NCBI GenBank assembly: GCA_033182465.1
Contig: CP137319.1
Coordinates: 3,596,001 to 3,660,000, forward strand
Reading direction: 5' to 3'
Source: Sanghuangporus weigelae
Taxonomy: Eukaryota > Basidiomycota > Agaricomycetes > Hymenochaetales > Hymenochaetaceae
DNA length: 64,000 bases
The notes beneath the pieces are model-generated. The model saw only the letters and a list, made by a program, of their open reading frames with translations, ran no database searches and had not been told where the DNA came from. Positions 31,675 through 43,848 of the stretch are shown here, piece by piece. Position 1 is the first letter of the stretch. Every line of letters starts with the position of its first letter. A program made the position numbers and the translations under genes.

Positions 31675-32280
31675 ATGGCGGAGTCGTACCGAGATATCAC
31701 TGGTCCAGTCACGACACTCACTTTGGTGCGTTGTCCATTCTCTGTGTTGCCTTCCGTTTAGACTAAATGTCCTTGACAGTTCACAATAAAGCCGGAATAC
31801 GTAGAAGCGGTGGAGGCTTACATGAAGCAAAACGTTGAAAATCTATTGCAATCTGCAGAGGAAGGGAAGGTTCCTGGTTTCTTGCACATCGAGTGTGCAC
31901 GATACGTGAATACATTCGTATCATGGGAAAGATATTCGGACCCCGATGCTGTTGAAAGGTAAGACGGCTCATGTTAGCGTCGAAAGTCAAATCTTGACCG
32001 ACGGATTGTCACCATCATTTTGTCCTAAAGAGTCATTCCTGTTCGCTACAAGGAATTCAAGCATCATCCGTTATCGGAATCCTTTGCCGAGGTGAGTTCA
32101 AGTCCTCGAGCTATAGGTGGTGATATGGGACTCACAGTGTCCCTATCTTTGCTTCCAACTTGGTCTCGCTCTCAAACTTTCCAACTTGGCAGCCTCCCAA
32201 TATCATGTTCTTTCCGACGGGATCGGTACCCGTTCCAACCAAATAGGCTGATGATCATGGTAGCTCTAGATCTGAGGTGA
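31675..32280 (+). CDS. Small dimeric alpha/beta-barrel (ABM-like) protein, copy 1; 3' end unresolved
   Basis: Exons 31675-31725 (MAESYRDITGPVTTLTL), 31780-31958 and 32031-32091 join in frame to give EYVEAVEAYMKQNVENLL, KVPGFLHIECARYVNTFVSW and VRYKEFKHHPLSESFAE. A strand, helix and strand with a trailing HP.S..F motif look like the antibiotic-biosynthesis-monooxygenase-like dimeric barrel, a fold that binds small hydrophobic ligands or acts on quinones. The end after 32091 is not clear; 32280 is the limit of a possible last exon. The gene at 32806 is a paralogue with the same first-exon length (51 bases) and matching later junctions. Family assignment is tentative. Confidence 0.45.
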
Positions 32281-32805
32281 AGGAATAGAGCGTATTACGT
32301 CACGGTCGGTCCCTGGCCAGTCTATGTGGATGCTCTTCGCGCTGGTCCATTCAAATGCTGGATTGACCGAGACAATGAGCATGGATACTTTTATACAACT
32401 CTGCGAGCGTATGCCTTTAGTCTGTCCTCGACGTTTTGTTCTCCTTCAGTTCTTGTCTTACATTCAACGAAAAGCATTCATAAGAAGTCCAGAATTCTCC
32501 GGTTAGTTTTGATTGGCAATCTCATCTTGCGCGACATCAAGCTAGCAGCCCCTATTGGACTGGGAAATGTCCTGGCAAAACATGTAGACGAAGAAAATCT
32601 AAGACTTCTTCCGTTTCTCCGGATTTGGTACCGTGCGATTCTCACCTCTGCTCCATGATCATGAACAAAAGGTTCACACGGTCATCCCAGTGCCACGTTT
32701 TCGCAGTTCCTGCATCCTCCTTAACCGTGTTTCTCGTCTTTTGCGCAACTCGCGTATCTCAAATCTGCGTACGGATCGGATCGGGAAAGGAACGAATCAA
32801 AAAAA

Positions 32806-33464
32806 ATGGCGGCGTCATACAGGGATATATCCGGACCTGTCACTGTTCTAACTACGGTATGGCTCGATCCCATCACATCTACTTTCTTTATTGACACAGA
32901 TAAACTTGGCGCACCGCAAGTTCATAGCCAAGCACGACTTTGTAGAGAAAGTTGCGCAGTATATGTCAGACGACATAGATAACCAGCGGCGTCTCGCAAA
33001 AGAGGGCAAGCTTCCAGGATTGCTCTTTATTGAAGGAGTTAGGTTTGGCGATAGCTTTGCTTCATGGGAGAAGTACGTGCAAATTTGAATCTTCCTGAGA
33101 AGAAAACTCCGAATATATTCGCGCTTCCGACCGATTATGATGATACCTAATATTAGTTTCTCCACAGATACGTAGATGCAGATGCGGTTGACAAGTAAGA
33201 AATCCTTACTCTCGCAAGCTTATTCGCTGTCGGATCTTTGAATCACTCCCATCTGACATGCGAATCCTCATTAAAAGGGTCGTCTTCTTACGAATAAAGA
33301 CTGTCAAGGATGCTTCGATAGCCGAAGGGTTCGTAGTGGTGAGTGTTTTTGGAGTACCAAAACATGTAGACTCACTGATCGTTGGCATTGACATGGACAC
33401 CTTCGACCAAATAGCCGCCAACCCTCCAGTTCTATGGAACAGACTCCTTGCCTCCTCCTACTAA
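32806..33464 (+). CDS. Small dimeric alpha/beta-barrel (ABM-like) protein, copy 2
   Basis: Exon 1 is 32806-32856 (MAASYRDISGPVTVLTT), exon 2 is 32900-33072 (FVEKVAQYMSDDIDNQRRL; LPGLLFIEGVRFGDSFASW), followed by a small exon KYVDADAVDK near 33171-33197 and one from about 33279 with VVFLRIKTVKDASIAEGF. The downstream frame reaching 33464 (HVDSLIVGIDMDTFDQIA) may be the last exon. Alignment by eye to copy 1 is clear at GPVT.LT and at the junction before the last exon. A dimeric barrel fold is inferred from length and pattern; a function is not claimed. Tandem paralogue of the preceding gene. Confidence 0.45.
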
Positions 33465-34229
33465 GCAATGATTTTCTCTTGATCGAAGAGGGCTGCCGTG
33501 TATGGATGCTTTTTCAGAAGAGGATATCCGAAATCGTACTTCTATAAGATCTTGTTCGGTCAAATGTGAACAATTTAGTGGTCAGTGACGTGTGTGCAAG
33601 AGGTCTCATGGAAACACGGACATCTGCACTGATTCTGCAGAGTTATGTTGAGTTGCGAGTCGAACTTGCGACGCGTCCGCAGATCTTAGATGATGCTTTA
33701 TTTAAATATATTGAAACTCCGCTCTCGTCGATCTCCGCCGAACTGTAGCGATGATCCACTACTAGCATTTTTATGATGCATGCAGCAAGTGATGACCTGT
33801 TGCAGGCCCATCCATCATATATCACAATAACTGCTAACCTCATGTATTTTGGTCAGAAACTACGGTGATTTGGCGCGACCGGTAGATCGGGGCCTTCAAG
33901 AATCTCCTTCAAGACTTGCCATGGCACTCAGTCACCGATGTGAGAGAGATACGTATGTTGTATTGACTTCCGATCTATAACTTAATTGCCGGCCTTGTAT
34001 TAAACGCTCAACATCCAACTCACTGGATCTCGGTTGGGCGAGCCTTTTCACACTCTAGTCTTCTGCGTCCTGGTTGGGATGTTCTCAGGAGAAATTAGAA
34101 GCCATTGCTCTTTATCGTGAGTCTGGTCTTTACAAATTGATTGCACCGTCTTGATGGGCTGCGATTAGGGAAGTCTTGTCACTCATGTATAAATGAAATG
34201 TATCAACATTGCTTCGACCAAGTTCTACA
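33465..34229. other. Intergenic region upstream of the SDR cluster
   Basis: Contains TATAAAT at 34188-34194, about 40 bases before the first SDR ATG. No coding exon recognised. Confidence 0.5.
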
Positions 34230-35432
34230 ATGCCCAGATTCATCCCAGCTCCAGTCTTGCGGGCCATGATGGCAACTCGTTCTCTCACCTCCTTTTCAAG
34301 GCTAATGGTGCCAATGTACCACAGGTACTACTCGACTACAGAAACCCCCAGGTATAAGGATCAATCACAATCTCCTTACGGCCCAGTTGGAGTTCAGGCG
34401 GCTCTTCGAGCTGCTTCAGATCCGTCCTTTACCTTTACGCCTCGGCCGACGTTGCTGGAGAAGGAGTTTTCGCTTGCCGGACGCGTTGCGGTCGTGTCTG
34501 GCGGACAGCGTGGGATTGGTCTTGAAATAGCAGAGGCGCTTGCAGAAGCTGGTGCTGCGGTCTACTGTCTCGATCTCCCGACTAAACCTGACGAGTCGTT
34601 CGGACTTACTCAACAATATGTCTCGAGACTGGGACTTGCGAAAGGAGCGCGCCTCGAATATGCAAGTGTTGATGTCACTGATCAGCAAGCGGTCTGGGAT
34701 ATGGTACGGGATATTGCAGATAAGGAGGAGCGGCTGGATGTCTGTATCGCTGCAGCGGGTATCTTACACGGCGCAGAGTGCCTAGATTATGATGGGAAAG
34801 ACTTCCAGAAAGTGATGGACGTAAACGTGAACGGCTCTTTCTATACAGCTCAAGCTGCGGGTCGTCAGATGACAAGGTTTGGGACGCCAGGAAGCATTAT
34901 ACTGATTTCTTCTATGAGCGGGAGTATCACAAACAAAGTAAGGTTTCTATATTGCTAGCTCAGCATCCAGTTGTTGACTTTGTGAGTGATATAGGACCGG
35001 CATTGTACTTCGTATAATACAAGCAAGTCTGCGTTGTTACAGATGGGTAGAAGCTTGGCCTGTGAACTGGGGCCAAAGAGAATTCGAGTCAATACAGTTT
35101 CTCCGGGATATATAGGCACAACGTGAGCCTTCCTCTCGCTTCACTATTGTTCGTAAACTTGACTGAGGTGTAACCTTACTTAAAGAATGCTCAACTGGTA
35201 TCTTGAGAAGGAACCGCATCTACTCGAAGTATGGGAAGATGAGAACCCTCTTGGTCGAATTGGGAGACCGGATGAGCTCCGCGGCGTTGTCGCATGGCTG
35301 GCTTCCGATGCATCGACTTTCTGTACTGGGAGCGAGTGCGTATCAACCACATCATCGATCCGTTATCGGTCCATCACTTATACTTTGACTTTGTTCAGCA
35401 TCATGGTTACAGGTGGTCATCATGCATGGTGA
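34230..35432 (+). CDS. Short-chain dehydrogenase/reductase, tandem copy 1
   Basis: Exons 34230-34937, 34995-35122, 35186-35335 and 35399-35432 give 339 residues. The N-terminus is basic and Ser-rich (RAMMATRSLTSFSRLMVPMY) and reads as a mitochondrial presequence. Then VAVVSGGQRGIGLE (glycine-rich NAD(P) loop), [18 protein letters not shown] with the structural Asn, ISSMSG with the catalytic Ser, YNTSK with catalytic Tyr and Lys, RVNTVSPGYI, and the C-terminal VTGGHHAW. All four catalytic positions are present, so it should be an active classical SDR. It resembles fungal sugar/polyol reductases such as sorbose reductase, but the substrate is not fixed by sequence. First of three collinear paralogues with the same 128-, 150- and 34-base exons. 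A later ATG at 34263 is possible given the closeness of a TATA box. Confidence 0.9.
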
Positions 35433-35777
35433 TTGTGAAGTTGACGGCCATAGATGTTGTTCCGGATATGTGTTAGGACTTTTCTCGGATCTAACTTTCT
35501 CAATGGCTTGAAGTAGGACACCTGATGCAAGTAGTAGATAAAATTATCGTTGACGAAAAGACAAGATATCGAGAATATTAATGGGTTTTGATCGTGAGAA
35601 AATTGTGATCCATTCAATTTCCACCTTCCAACAACATGCGACAAACGAACTGTCCTGCTGACTGTTAGAAACACGGGTAAACGCAGTTATCACGACCTTT
35701 TCGTGTATTAATGGAATAGAAGAGGACAGCAGGGCAGACTCAGACGCTCTGAAAGCGTACGTCGATAACTGCATTTC

Positions 35778-36952
35778 ATGTCTGCACTCATCTCATCTTC
35801 GCTCAAGCGCGTTGTGACGTCAAGGCATGTTAATGCCAGGCTGTTACTACCGAAGTATGGCGCTTTGCCGTCAAGACAATTTCTTAGAATGAAGACCTCG
35901 CAGGGCCGGTCGTCTTGCGGGCCAGTTGGAGTTGAGGCTGCTATCCGTGCTGCATCCGACCCCTCCTTCGTGCCCCGGCCTACTCTGCTGCAGGAAGAGT
36001 TTTCACTTGAAGGCCGTGTCGCAGTAGTAAGTGGAGGTCAACGAGGCCTTGGACTTGAGATGGCGGAAGCACTTGCAGAGGCAGGTGCCACGGTCTATTG
36101 CCTTGACCTTCCTAAAGAGCCGGACAAGGCATTTGGCCTCACGCAATCCTATGTGCAAAGACTCGGACTTATCGACAGCGCGCGTCTCGAATACGTCTCC
36201 GTAGACGTCACGGATCAGCGAGCCGTGTGGGATATATTCGAGAAGATTGCTGTGAAAGAAGGTCGTATGGACGCATGTGTCGCAGCTGCTGGGATTCTGC
36301 GAGGGGAAAACTGCTTAGATTATTCTGCTGAAGAGTTCCAGAAGCTGATGGACGTCAATATAAACGGTGTCCTGTTCACCGCCCAAGGCGCAGGCCGTCA
36401 GATGGTTAAGTTTGGGATGCCAGGAAGCATTATCTTGATCGCTTCCATGAGTGGGAGCGTCACCAATAAGGTGAGACTGAGGTCCTTACTTGCTATCGTG
36501 AGATTACTGACCTGTATATTTTCTAGGGCCAGCACTGGGTGGCTTATAATACGAGCAAGTCTGCCGTCATCCAGATGGCAAGAAGCATGGCGTGCGAGCT
36601 GGGCGCAGCTGGGATTCGAGTGAACTCTCTATCTCCGGGTTACATTTATACTGCGTGAGCATGGAATAGTTATATGGAGAATATATGGCAAAAGGTTTTA
36701 CTGATGTGATTATCGAAGGCTTACGGCGGCATATCTCGATAAGGAACCCCACCTGTCTAAGGAATGGTCTTCGCAGAACCCTCTTGGGCGACTTGGACGG
36801 CCAGATGAACTGCGCGGAGTCGTCGCATGGCTGGCATCGAATGCATCCACATTTTGCACTGGTAGCGAGTACGTACTGTATTTGGATAGTTTTCGTTTTC
36901 TAATTCTCCTTATTCTAGTATTTTGGTCAGTGGTGGCCACCACTCTTGGTGA
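35778..36952 (+). CDS. Short-chain dehydrogenase/reductase, tandem copy 2
   Basis: Exons 35778-36470, 36527-36654, 36719-36868 and 36919-36952 give 334 residues. Motifs: [54 protein letters not shown] and VSGGHHSW. The N-terminal extension is short and basic (SSLKRVVTSRHVNARLLL), again compatible with mitochondrial import. Exons 2, 3 and 4 have exactly the lengths of copies 1 and 3, which proves tandem duplication of an intron-containing gene. The catalytic set is complete. Substrate unknown; likely the same class of sugar, polyol or ketone substrate as its neighbours. Confidence 0.9.
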
Positions 36953-37589
36953 TTCGCCGTGTTATTCGTAACAGCATGAATTATGAATGCATATGCAGCC
37001 TGTCCTGTTTAAAGATAGCATTCAGTATAAGAGCGCACATTTAAGATAGATTAACTACCGAGTGTTCTGTCTCCCAGGACAGAGGTTGCCGCGAAGTATA
37101 AAAAAAAGAGCTTCCAAGTGATCTGTTATTTGTGGAGCTTGCTTTTCGTATTGGACCTTCTTGCATCGCTTCCTGACCACACTCCTGTGAGTATCTCAGT
37201 TATGCATTTCTGCAGCACAGAGACGGATGAGGGTGTCTAAAGGGACTGTATTGTGCGTAGCCTCATTCTGGCTCGGCTATATACTGATTATTCTTCAGTT
37301 TCGCTTGTATACCGTCGCATTTTAAATACAAGACAAAATGGACATCCCTACTCTCTTGCGGTCCTTTCTCAAGGCATTGTTTAGGGCGATTTGGCGGCGC
37401 TCTTACGTCTTTGTGGAGAATCGCTGGAGAAGCTGATATCAACGAGGTCTGGCTTTCATTGGTTCCCGGACTTACATCATTCAGCTGACCGAACTATTGA
37501 TATCAAACTTCCAGGAGCACGTTTATAGAGAATGTCCTGAATAAATGAATGACCAGGCGGTGCCCGTTTCGCCGTCGACTACAGAAACG
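36953..37589. other. Intergenic spacer between SDR copies 2 and 3
   Basis: 0.6 kb, no exon recognised. An in-frame ATG of the next gene at 37545 falls in it and would add 15 residues. Confidence 0.5.
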
Positions 37590-38778
37590 ATGTCAGGACT
37601 TACTCTGGCATTCATGCGGCGTGTATTTCCACTCCAAACCCCTGCGACACTTCGCCGTCTAGGCTGTCTTGAGTCTGTACGCTGGTCGAGGTCGTTCTCT
37701 AGCACCCCGCCGGCCGCTCGCGACTGGGACCACCTTTCTTCCCCACTTGGCCCGGTTGGGGTTGAGGCGGCCCTCCGTTCCCAGACCGATTCTTCCTTCA
37801 AGCCTCAGTCCACTCTTTTCAATAAGGAATTCTCACTTTCCAACCGTGTAGCTGTTGTGACTGGCGGGCAGCGAGGCCTCGGACTTGAAATGGCGGCGAC
37901 GCTCGCAGAAGCGGGTGCTGCTGTCTATTGTCTCGACCTCCCGACTGAGCCTGACAAGACGTTCAACACGACCCAATCATACCTCTCGAAGCTCGGGCTC
38001 TCAGGTGGCGCGCGACTCGAGTATGCATCCGTTGACGTCACGAAGCAAAAGGCGGTTTGGGATGCCGTTGAAAAGATCTCAAAAAAGGAAGGTCGCTTGG
38101 ACGTATGCATTGCTGCTGCAGGTGTCATTGGAAGCCAGCCTGCTCTCGAGTATACACCGGAAGAATTTGACAAAATCATGAGGGTAAACGTAAATGGTGT
38201 CTACTATACCGCTCAAGCCGCTGGCCGCCAAATGGTTAACTTCGGCGAACCTGGAAGCATCATTTTGATTGCATCAATGGCTGCATCCGTTGCATTTGCG
38301 GTATGCAAGTTGATCTTCTCATCAGTGCACGCATCACTAATCCTCTAAATTCTGTAGAAAGAACATTGGTCCGCTTACGGAACGAGCAAATCTGCTGTAA
38401 AGCAAATGGGTCGGTATCTGGCTTGTGAGTTAGGATCAAATCAAATACGAGTCAATACCATATCTCCCGGTTACATCTACACCAAGTACGAAAATAATGC
38501 TGATGCTGCTGTAGCTCTGCTGAAGTGAATTTCAAATAGTATGACGCGAATCTACCTGGATGACTATCCTCACCTTATCAAAGAATGGGGTGCACAGAAC
38601 CCCTTGGGACGAATCGGCAGACCGGATGATTTGCGGGGCGCAGTTGCTTGGCTGGCATCAGATGCTTCGTCATTCTGTACTGGTAGCGAGTACGTTTCGT
38701 AATCACGATCTACATCGCTACCACTCACATATTTTCTTTCGCAGCATACTTATCACCGGAGGTCACCATGCTTGGTAA
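37590..38778 (+). CDS. Short-chain dehydrogenase/reductase, tandem copy 3
   Basis: Exons 37590-38300, 38358-38485, 38540-38689 and 38745-38778 give 340 residues. The presequence is clear: [18 protein letters not shown] and [13 protein letters not shown], the latter like a mitochondrial processing site. Motifs: [38 protein letters not shown] with catalytic Ser, [16 protein letters not shown] and ITGGHHAW. Start at 37590 is chosen to begin just before the basic helix; 37545 is the alternative. Of the three copies this one has the most canonical TGG loop. Same strand and exon lengths as copies 1 and 2. Faces the convergent Baeyer-Villiger gene 256 bases downstream. Confidence 0.9.
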
Positions 38779-39033
38779 TCGAAGAAATGAAAGAGCCTTC
38801 ATCTTCAGCGATGTTTTCGTTGGGAGGCACATGCTTTACTGCAGAATCGAGCTTGTAAAACTATGCGTCTGACATTTGAAAGATGAAATCGTATTGGATA
38901 CAGTAGTTTTCAAACATGGTCAAATCAGTATTTCCCTCATATTAATCTGTCGCACAGCTCGTCTATAAGAGACGACGCAGAACATAGAGATCAATATGGA
39001 TAACTATTTATCTGGTTCTCGCGAATCATGGGG

Positions 39034-41638
39034 CTATAAATGCACGTTGTGTTTCTCGTCTATGATAAGCGAATCGATGGGCATACCTGCTGGAATGTCG
39101 ACCTCCATCGGATCGAGATACCATGCGCCTTGATTCATATTGAAATGAGTGATGCTCGGAAAATAAATACATCCAAGGGCACTCACGATCTCCGACCATG
39201 TACTTCTCGTTATATGTTGAACCATCGCCAAGCCAATAAAATCTATTCTTTGAATTCGAATCGGACAACTGCTCGTAGCGGAAATCTTCCCAACGAGGTT
39301 CTTTATATGTCTTGATTGCGTGCAAACAAGAGCCTGTCGCAGACGATAAATGAACTGCTCCAAGAAGAATAGTGAAATTCTTACCAGGCCAAAGCCCGGT
39401 ATTGTGGCCATCAGCTTTGCCCATTTTATACCACGACCGACAGTGTTCGTCAAAGACAGTCTATAAAACAAAGGCCGTGAATGCAACTGCGAGAATAAAG
39501 AACTTAGTTTTGCTGCTTACAGTTTTCAGATATGCCTAAGGCTGACGTTAGAGCTGTTTAGCGAGACAGGAAGAATTCTTGAGCTTACCTCGAGGAACTC
39601 ATTGAAGTCCGCGACGGCCTCGGGCTGGGGCTCGATGCACTTCAAATACTCCCTCTGTAGCTTCTTGGCCACCTTGATAGCATACTCTACCTGAGCCTCG
39701 AGGACAGGAATAAAGGATCCAGTGCCGAATGCAGAATTCGGTCCAAATGTTGCAAACAGGTTTGGAAATCCATCAGTGCATAGGGATAGGTAGGTCTCAG
39801 GGTATGGGTTGTATCGTTCACGAAGCGTTCGGCCTCCTCTTCCGATGACCTGAAAAGGATATTGAAAGGAGGTATCAAAACCTATAAAACGTGAGAAGTA
39901 ATATGAGAGCAAGTTTCAGCAAGTTCTCCTCACCCGTTGCACATACGATGACATCAAGTTCATTGTATGATCCATCATCGAGCACAACACCAGCCTCAGT
40001 GACTTTTGCAATCCTGGTCGTTACGAATTCCACCTAGTTACCCCAAGTCAGGCTACCAAGAGCGAATGTAGGGTGTATCAAGAAGAAATCACATTTTCCT
40101 CTTGCAATGCTTCAAGATACCCTGGTCCCGGCGTCAGGCGTCTACACCCAACAGAAAAGTTAGGCTTCACTATATTCGACGGGTGTTATCAACCATTAGT
40201 CTCAAGTCGTTTAACTACACATACAGTATTGCATGATCCATGGCTTTTCCTTGAGTCTCGAGGTCATGTGGTCGGTAAAAGCCGTTCTTGCTTCTTCCTG
40301 TGATCTGGACCCTTTGATAGTCAAGTAGTGCATGGACTGGAATGCGATATCTCAGTTTGAGTCGGGGTGTGAAGAGCCATTCATACATTGAGACCATCTT
40401 CAAGTTCATGTCTAAAGTGCTTGAAAATTTCTGGGTCGGCCAGCAGTTTCTTATCCTCACTTGTGAAGGTGTCTATATATTGCGGATCAAACGCCGTCAT
40501 TTAAGGAAGAAACTCGTGGAAACGACGTACAGTTGCTCTCCGATGAATCACGGTTTATAAGCTGCATCATTCTTTCACTGAGGAAAGATGGAGAAAGCCA
40601 TACTCTTCCACGGACATAGTTGTACAACTTCTTCACGTACGGCTGAATAGAAGGGACAATTTGAGTCGCAGTAGATCCCTGAGGAAAGTCAATAACTACG
40701 TTGAGGAGGCCAAGAAGAGGGTACATACAGCGCCAATAACACCAACGCGTTTATTGTTCCAGTCGGAAATCGTATCCTCCCATGAAGCGCCGTCCTTAGA
40801 GAGCCATTCCGCAGAATGTACCAGCTGACCCTTGAACGTATCAAGACCATCAATGTCGGGCCATTTCCATCGACTTAGCGAGCCAATGCACAGTAGGACA
40901 AAATCCGCACTGTCCTCAACGATTTCCGAGTCTTGGGACTCAAGAATTTGGCGTCGAAGCTTCAGGTGCCATTTGCCTGTTTTCTCGTCGTAGCTTGCGT
41001 GTATCAGTTCGTGGCGTAGTTTAATGAAGCGCATGAGCTTGTACTTGTCGACGACTCGTTTTAAATCTGCCAGGATCTCCGGTCCTGGAGAGTAGAACGC
41101 AGACCAATCTGTCTGCATTGCCTGATTAGAAGTTTACTAAGGACAGTAATACTCTGCGCTGTACCTTTTCTTCGAAAGAATATTGGTACTGAAACAGTTG
41201 AAGCCATGCATCCCAGAATAATATCAAATGCGTACACAATGAGATGGATAATCGCATGCAGCTCCCTATTCGAAGTAAGCTTCCCAAGAATATGGGAATT
41301 GGCTCAGTACTTACTGGATACCTATTTGAATACCAGGTCCCTCCAACATCTTCATTCTTTTCGTAAATTGTCAAGTCTAGATTCTTCATTCTCTGAGGAA
41401 ACCTATTCGAGAGTGAGCGTGGCTAGAAAAGTGCAGCGATACGTTACGCGCACCTGATTCCCGCCAATATGCCGCTAAAACCAGCCCCTATAACGACGAC
41501 TTTGAATGGCCTATCTTCATCTATGCTAGCGCAACCCAGTTTGAATTCAGCATGGATAGTGTCAAGCGTAGTTCTCTCCTCGAAGCCCGACATGCAGGAA
41601 GTAGACGAGGACTCTGTGATCTTCTCTATGGTCTGCAT
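39034..41638 (-). CDS. Baeyer-Villiger flavin monooxygenase
   Basis: Multi-exon gene read leftward from ATG 41638. Order of motifs: FAD loop VVVIGAGFSGILAGI, then YEKNEDVGGTWYSNRYP, the Baeyer-Villiger signature FKGQLVHSAEW (FxGxxxHxxxW), the NADPH loop beginning VGVIGA and continuing across an intron as GSTATQIVPSI, FATFGPNSAFG, and a C-terminal MGKADGHNTGLWPG ... RFYWLGDGSTYNEKYMVGD ... AWYLDP. The enzyme inserts one oxygen next to a ketone using FAD, NADPH and O2. The signature makes it a Baeyer-Villiger type rather than an N-oxidising flavin monooxygenase. At least eight introns of 50-60 bases; not all borders were fixed. Stop at 39034-39036. It converges on the SDR cluster, so alcohol-to-ketone-to-ester chemistry in one neighbourhood is possible. 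Confidence 0.85.
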
Positions 41639-42256
41639 CGTGAGAGATGTAGGGTTCGCTAACGATAAAGATGGGAGAGGCTCCTCTGTTGACTTGTTAT
41701 AGAGCAAACAGCGCCGTTCAGATGCAGGGGTGTGATTCCAGTTTTTCAAGGATTACAAGTTCCAAAGAGCGTGCACATTTTCAGATACCAATTGCGATGG
41801 ATCCAATGGTAAGAGCTCTGTGGTGTTTACGTAGGTACAGGAATACAGGAATAGCACAGGTCGTGTCACATGCCACACCGGAGAAGACGGACTTGTCGTT
41901 CTTGAAGATAAGCCATCATTCAGAAGACGGTCATGAGACGCAAGGGCATACAGAGGAATTTCGATGCTAAGTATCGAACGAGATGATGAGCAGGTCGAAG
42001 ATAGTAGTCGGACGAGGAAACGCGACAAGTTAATGACCGATAACCATCGGAGTTTATATCGGAGCTTGAAGCTTGTAATCGTAATCGCGCTATATTATAT
42101 ATTGCATTTCAAGTCTAATATACTAATCCTATCCTTGCAGTCCGATGAACGCACAAAGCAAACAAGAAACGAGAGGCAAGAAAGGTACTCGGGAAAAACG
42201 TGGTGTTCTTGTGCACATTAATATACAGACAGCAACCAGGAGAAACTCTACAAACG
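41639..42256. other. Intergenic region
   Basis: 5' region of the monooxygenase gene and 3' region of the next minus-strand gene. No exon, repeat or RNA gene recognised. Confidence 0.5.
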
Positions 42257-43652
42257 TTAGTTCATGCCGTTACGAGGGGACGGCGAAGACGAATAGCTTT
42301 GGTGGATAGCTGGTGCGAACGGCACTTCAGCAACACCAAATTCGACATATGGCATTTCGGCTTCATCCTCGGATTTGCTCGCGTTCCCGATGATGGGTGA
42401 TTTCCCTTTCGCAGAAGAAGCTGACGAAGACACGTCATCATGCCCGGGATAATTATTACTCATCGGTCGAGAAGGGTCAGGCATGGCGATGAGTACCGCG
42501 ATGCGCATCGCCGATGGCCGCTCCAGATCCTGTTGATCTGCGTTTTCATCTTCTGCCGAGATTGTTCGAAACGCTGACGCCGCAAGTTGGGCTTGCGTTG
42601 GCTGAGGATCTGGCTGGATCACCATACGAGAATGGAGGTCCCGAGAAGCGAGCTCGTCCAGGATATCCTGTACTTGTACAGCCCGAAATGGGTTAAGGCT
42701 GCGAATGCGAGCGGAAAGAGCAGGACGTGGAGGTGGAGGAGCCGATGTTGCTGGCTGTGGAAGAGGATGGGGAGACTCAGAGGGTATAAACGAAGCTGCA
42801 ACTGGCTACATTATTGTAACATCAAAACCTTCAGATCATGTCAATGCCAGGGTCAAGCAGGATGGGAGCTTACCAGCAGCTGGTTCCAACGCGCTTGCTT
42901 TTCGTCAACGACTGGACTTGAATGTGCATCCTTTATATGTGCATCGTAGAACTCCGGTTTTGGAACGTTGGTTCCATTGAGACCTCGCGGAAGGGGAACG
43001 TACGTTCCATTTCGGATAGATTCCTCGATTGCACGACGCGCTCTGACCCGCAGAGTGATGGAGCGGGCTACTACAGCACCAGATACCAAGAGAAGCAATA
43101 CCAGAGTAGCTAGACAACAGGCAGGAATGAAATAAGCTTCGAACGAGGTACTTGATTGATCAGTCTACCTAAGAAAGTGTATACTTTGAAAGGAATGAGC
43201 ACGAAGAACACAGGCAACAGCAGCGGCTCACTTACGATACAAGTTGGACGCTGCTGGCGAAGCGAATTGATTGTTATTGCCGCCTCCTCCTCCTCCGCCG
43301 CCGCCGCCGCCGAACCCAGAAGGCCTAGGCGATTCTGAAGGATTGAATCCACCTGGCGCTGTGGTTGTCGAGTCCGTCGCACTCGAACCAGTCACGCTAA
43401 CAGAAGAGGTGCTTGCGAACAAACTTGAACTCGTCGATGAAGTCGACATGACTGTGCTCGTATTCTCGAACAGAAAACCGCCAGCAGACGGACGATGGAG
43501 GGGGGAGGAAGAGAAGCGCCTACTGCCACCAGAGCATCCGCAGCAGGCGTGGGTATTGCGCCCGCCGACGAGGCTGTACGTGCACAACAGCTCAGTTGCG
43601 ACGACGGGAATATCTGTACCGATTTGGGCGATCCACGCTTCTTGTTGTACAC
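42257..43652 (-). CDS. Single-pass membrane protein with Ser/Gly-rich ectodomain, unknown
   Basis: Read leftward. The first recognised exon carries Cys-rich sequence (THACCGCSGG) followed by a Ser/Thr-rich stretch and an 11-Gly tract encoded by a GGN repeat near 43290-43320. The membrane helix is LATLVLLLLVSGAVVARSI, at once followed by basic residues and RRAIEESIRNGTYVPLPRG. The last exon (from about 42640 to 42257) has ERPSAMRIAVLIAMPDPSRP and MPYVEFGVAEV, a tail I associate with a family of uncharacterised Agaricomycete membrane proteins. Topology: ectodomain outside, tail in the cytoplasm. The start and signal peptide are not found, and the intron borders are approximate. Function unknown. 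Confidence 0.5.
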
Positions 43653-43848
43653 GGTCTGTCTCTAGTGATATTATCCCTCGAATAAAATCATATCAAGTTA
43701 TAGGTATATTGATCTCATCAAAGCACATAATAAATAAAAAATCCCGGACGGTTGGCAGTGTTTACTTGTCCCAGTCCTCATTCAAAAGCCGAATAAAAGT
43801 TGGAGATCTGCAGATAATAGCCTCCTATAAATACCAATGTCCTCCTAT

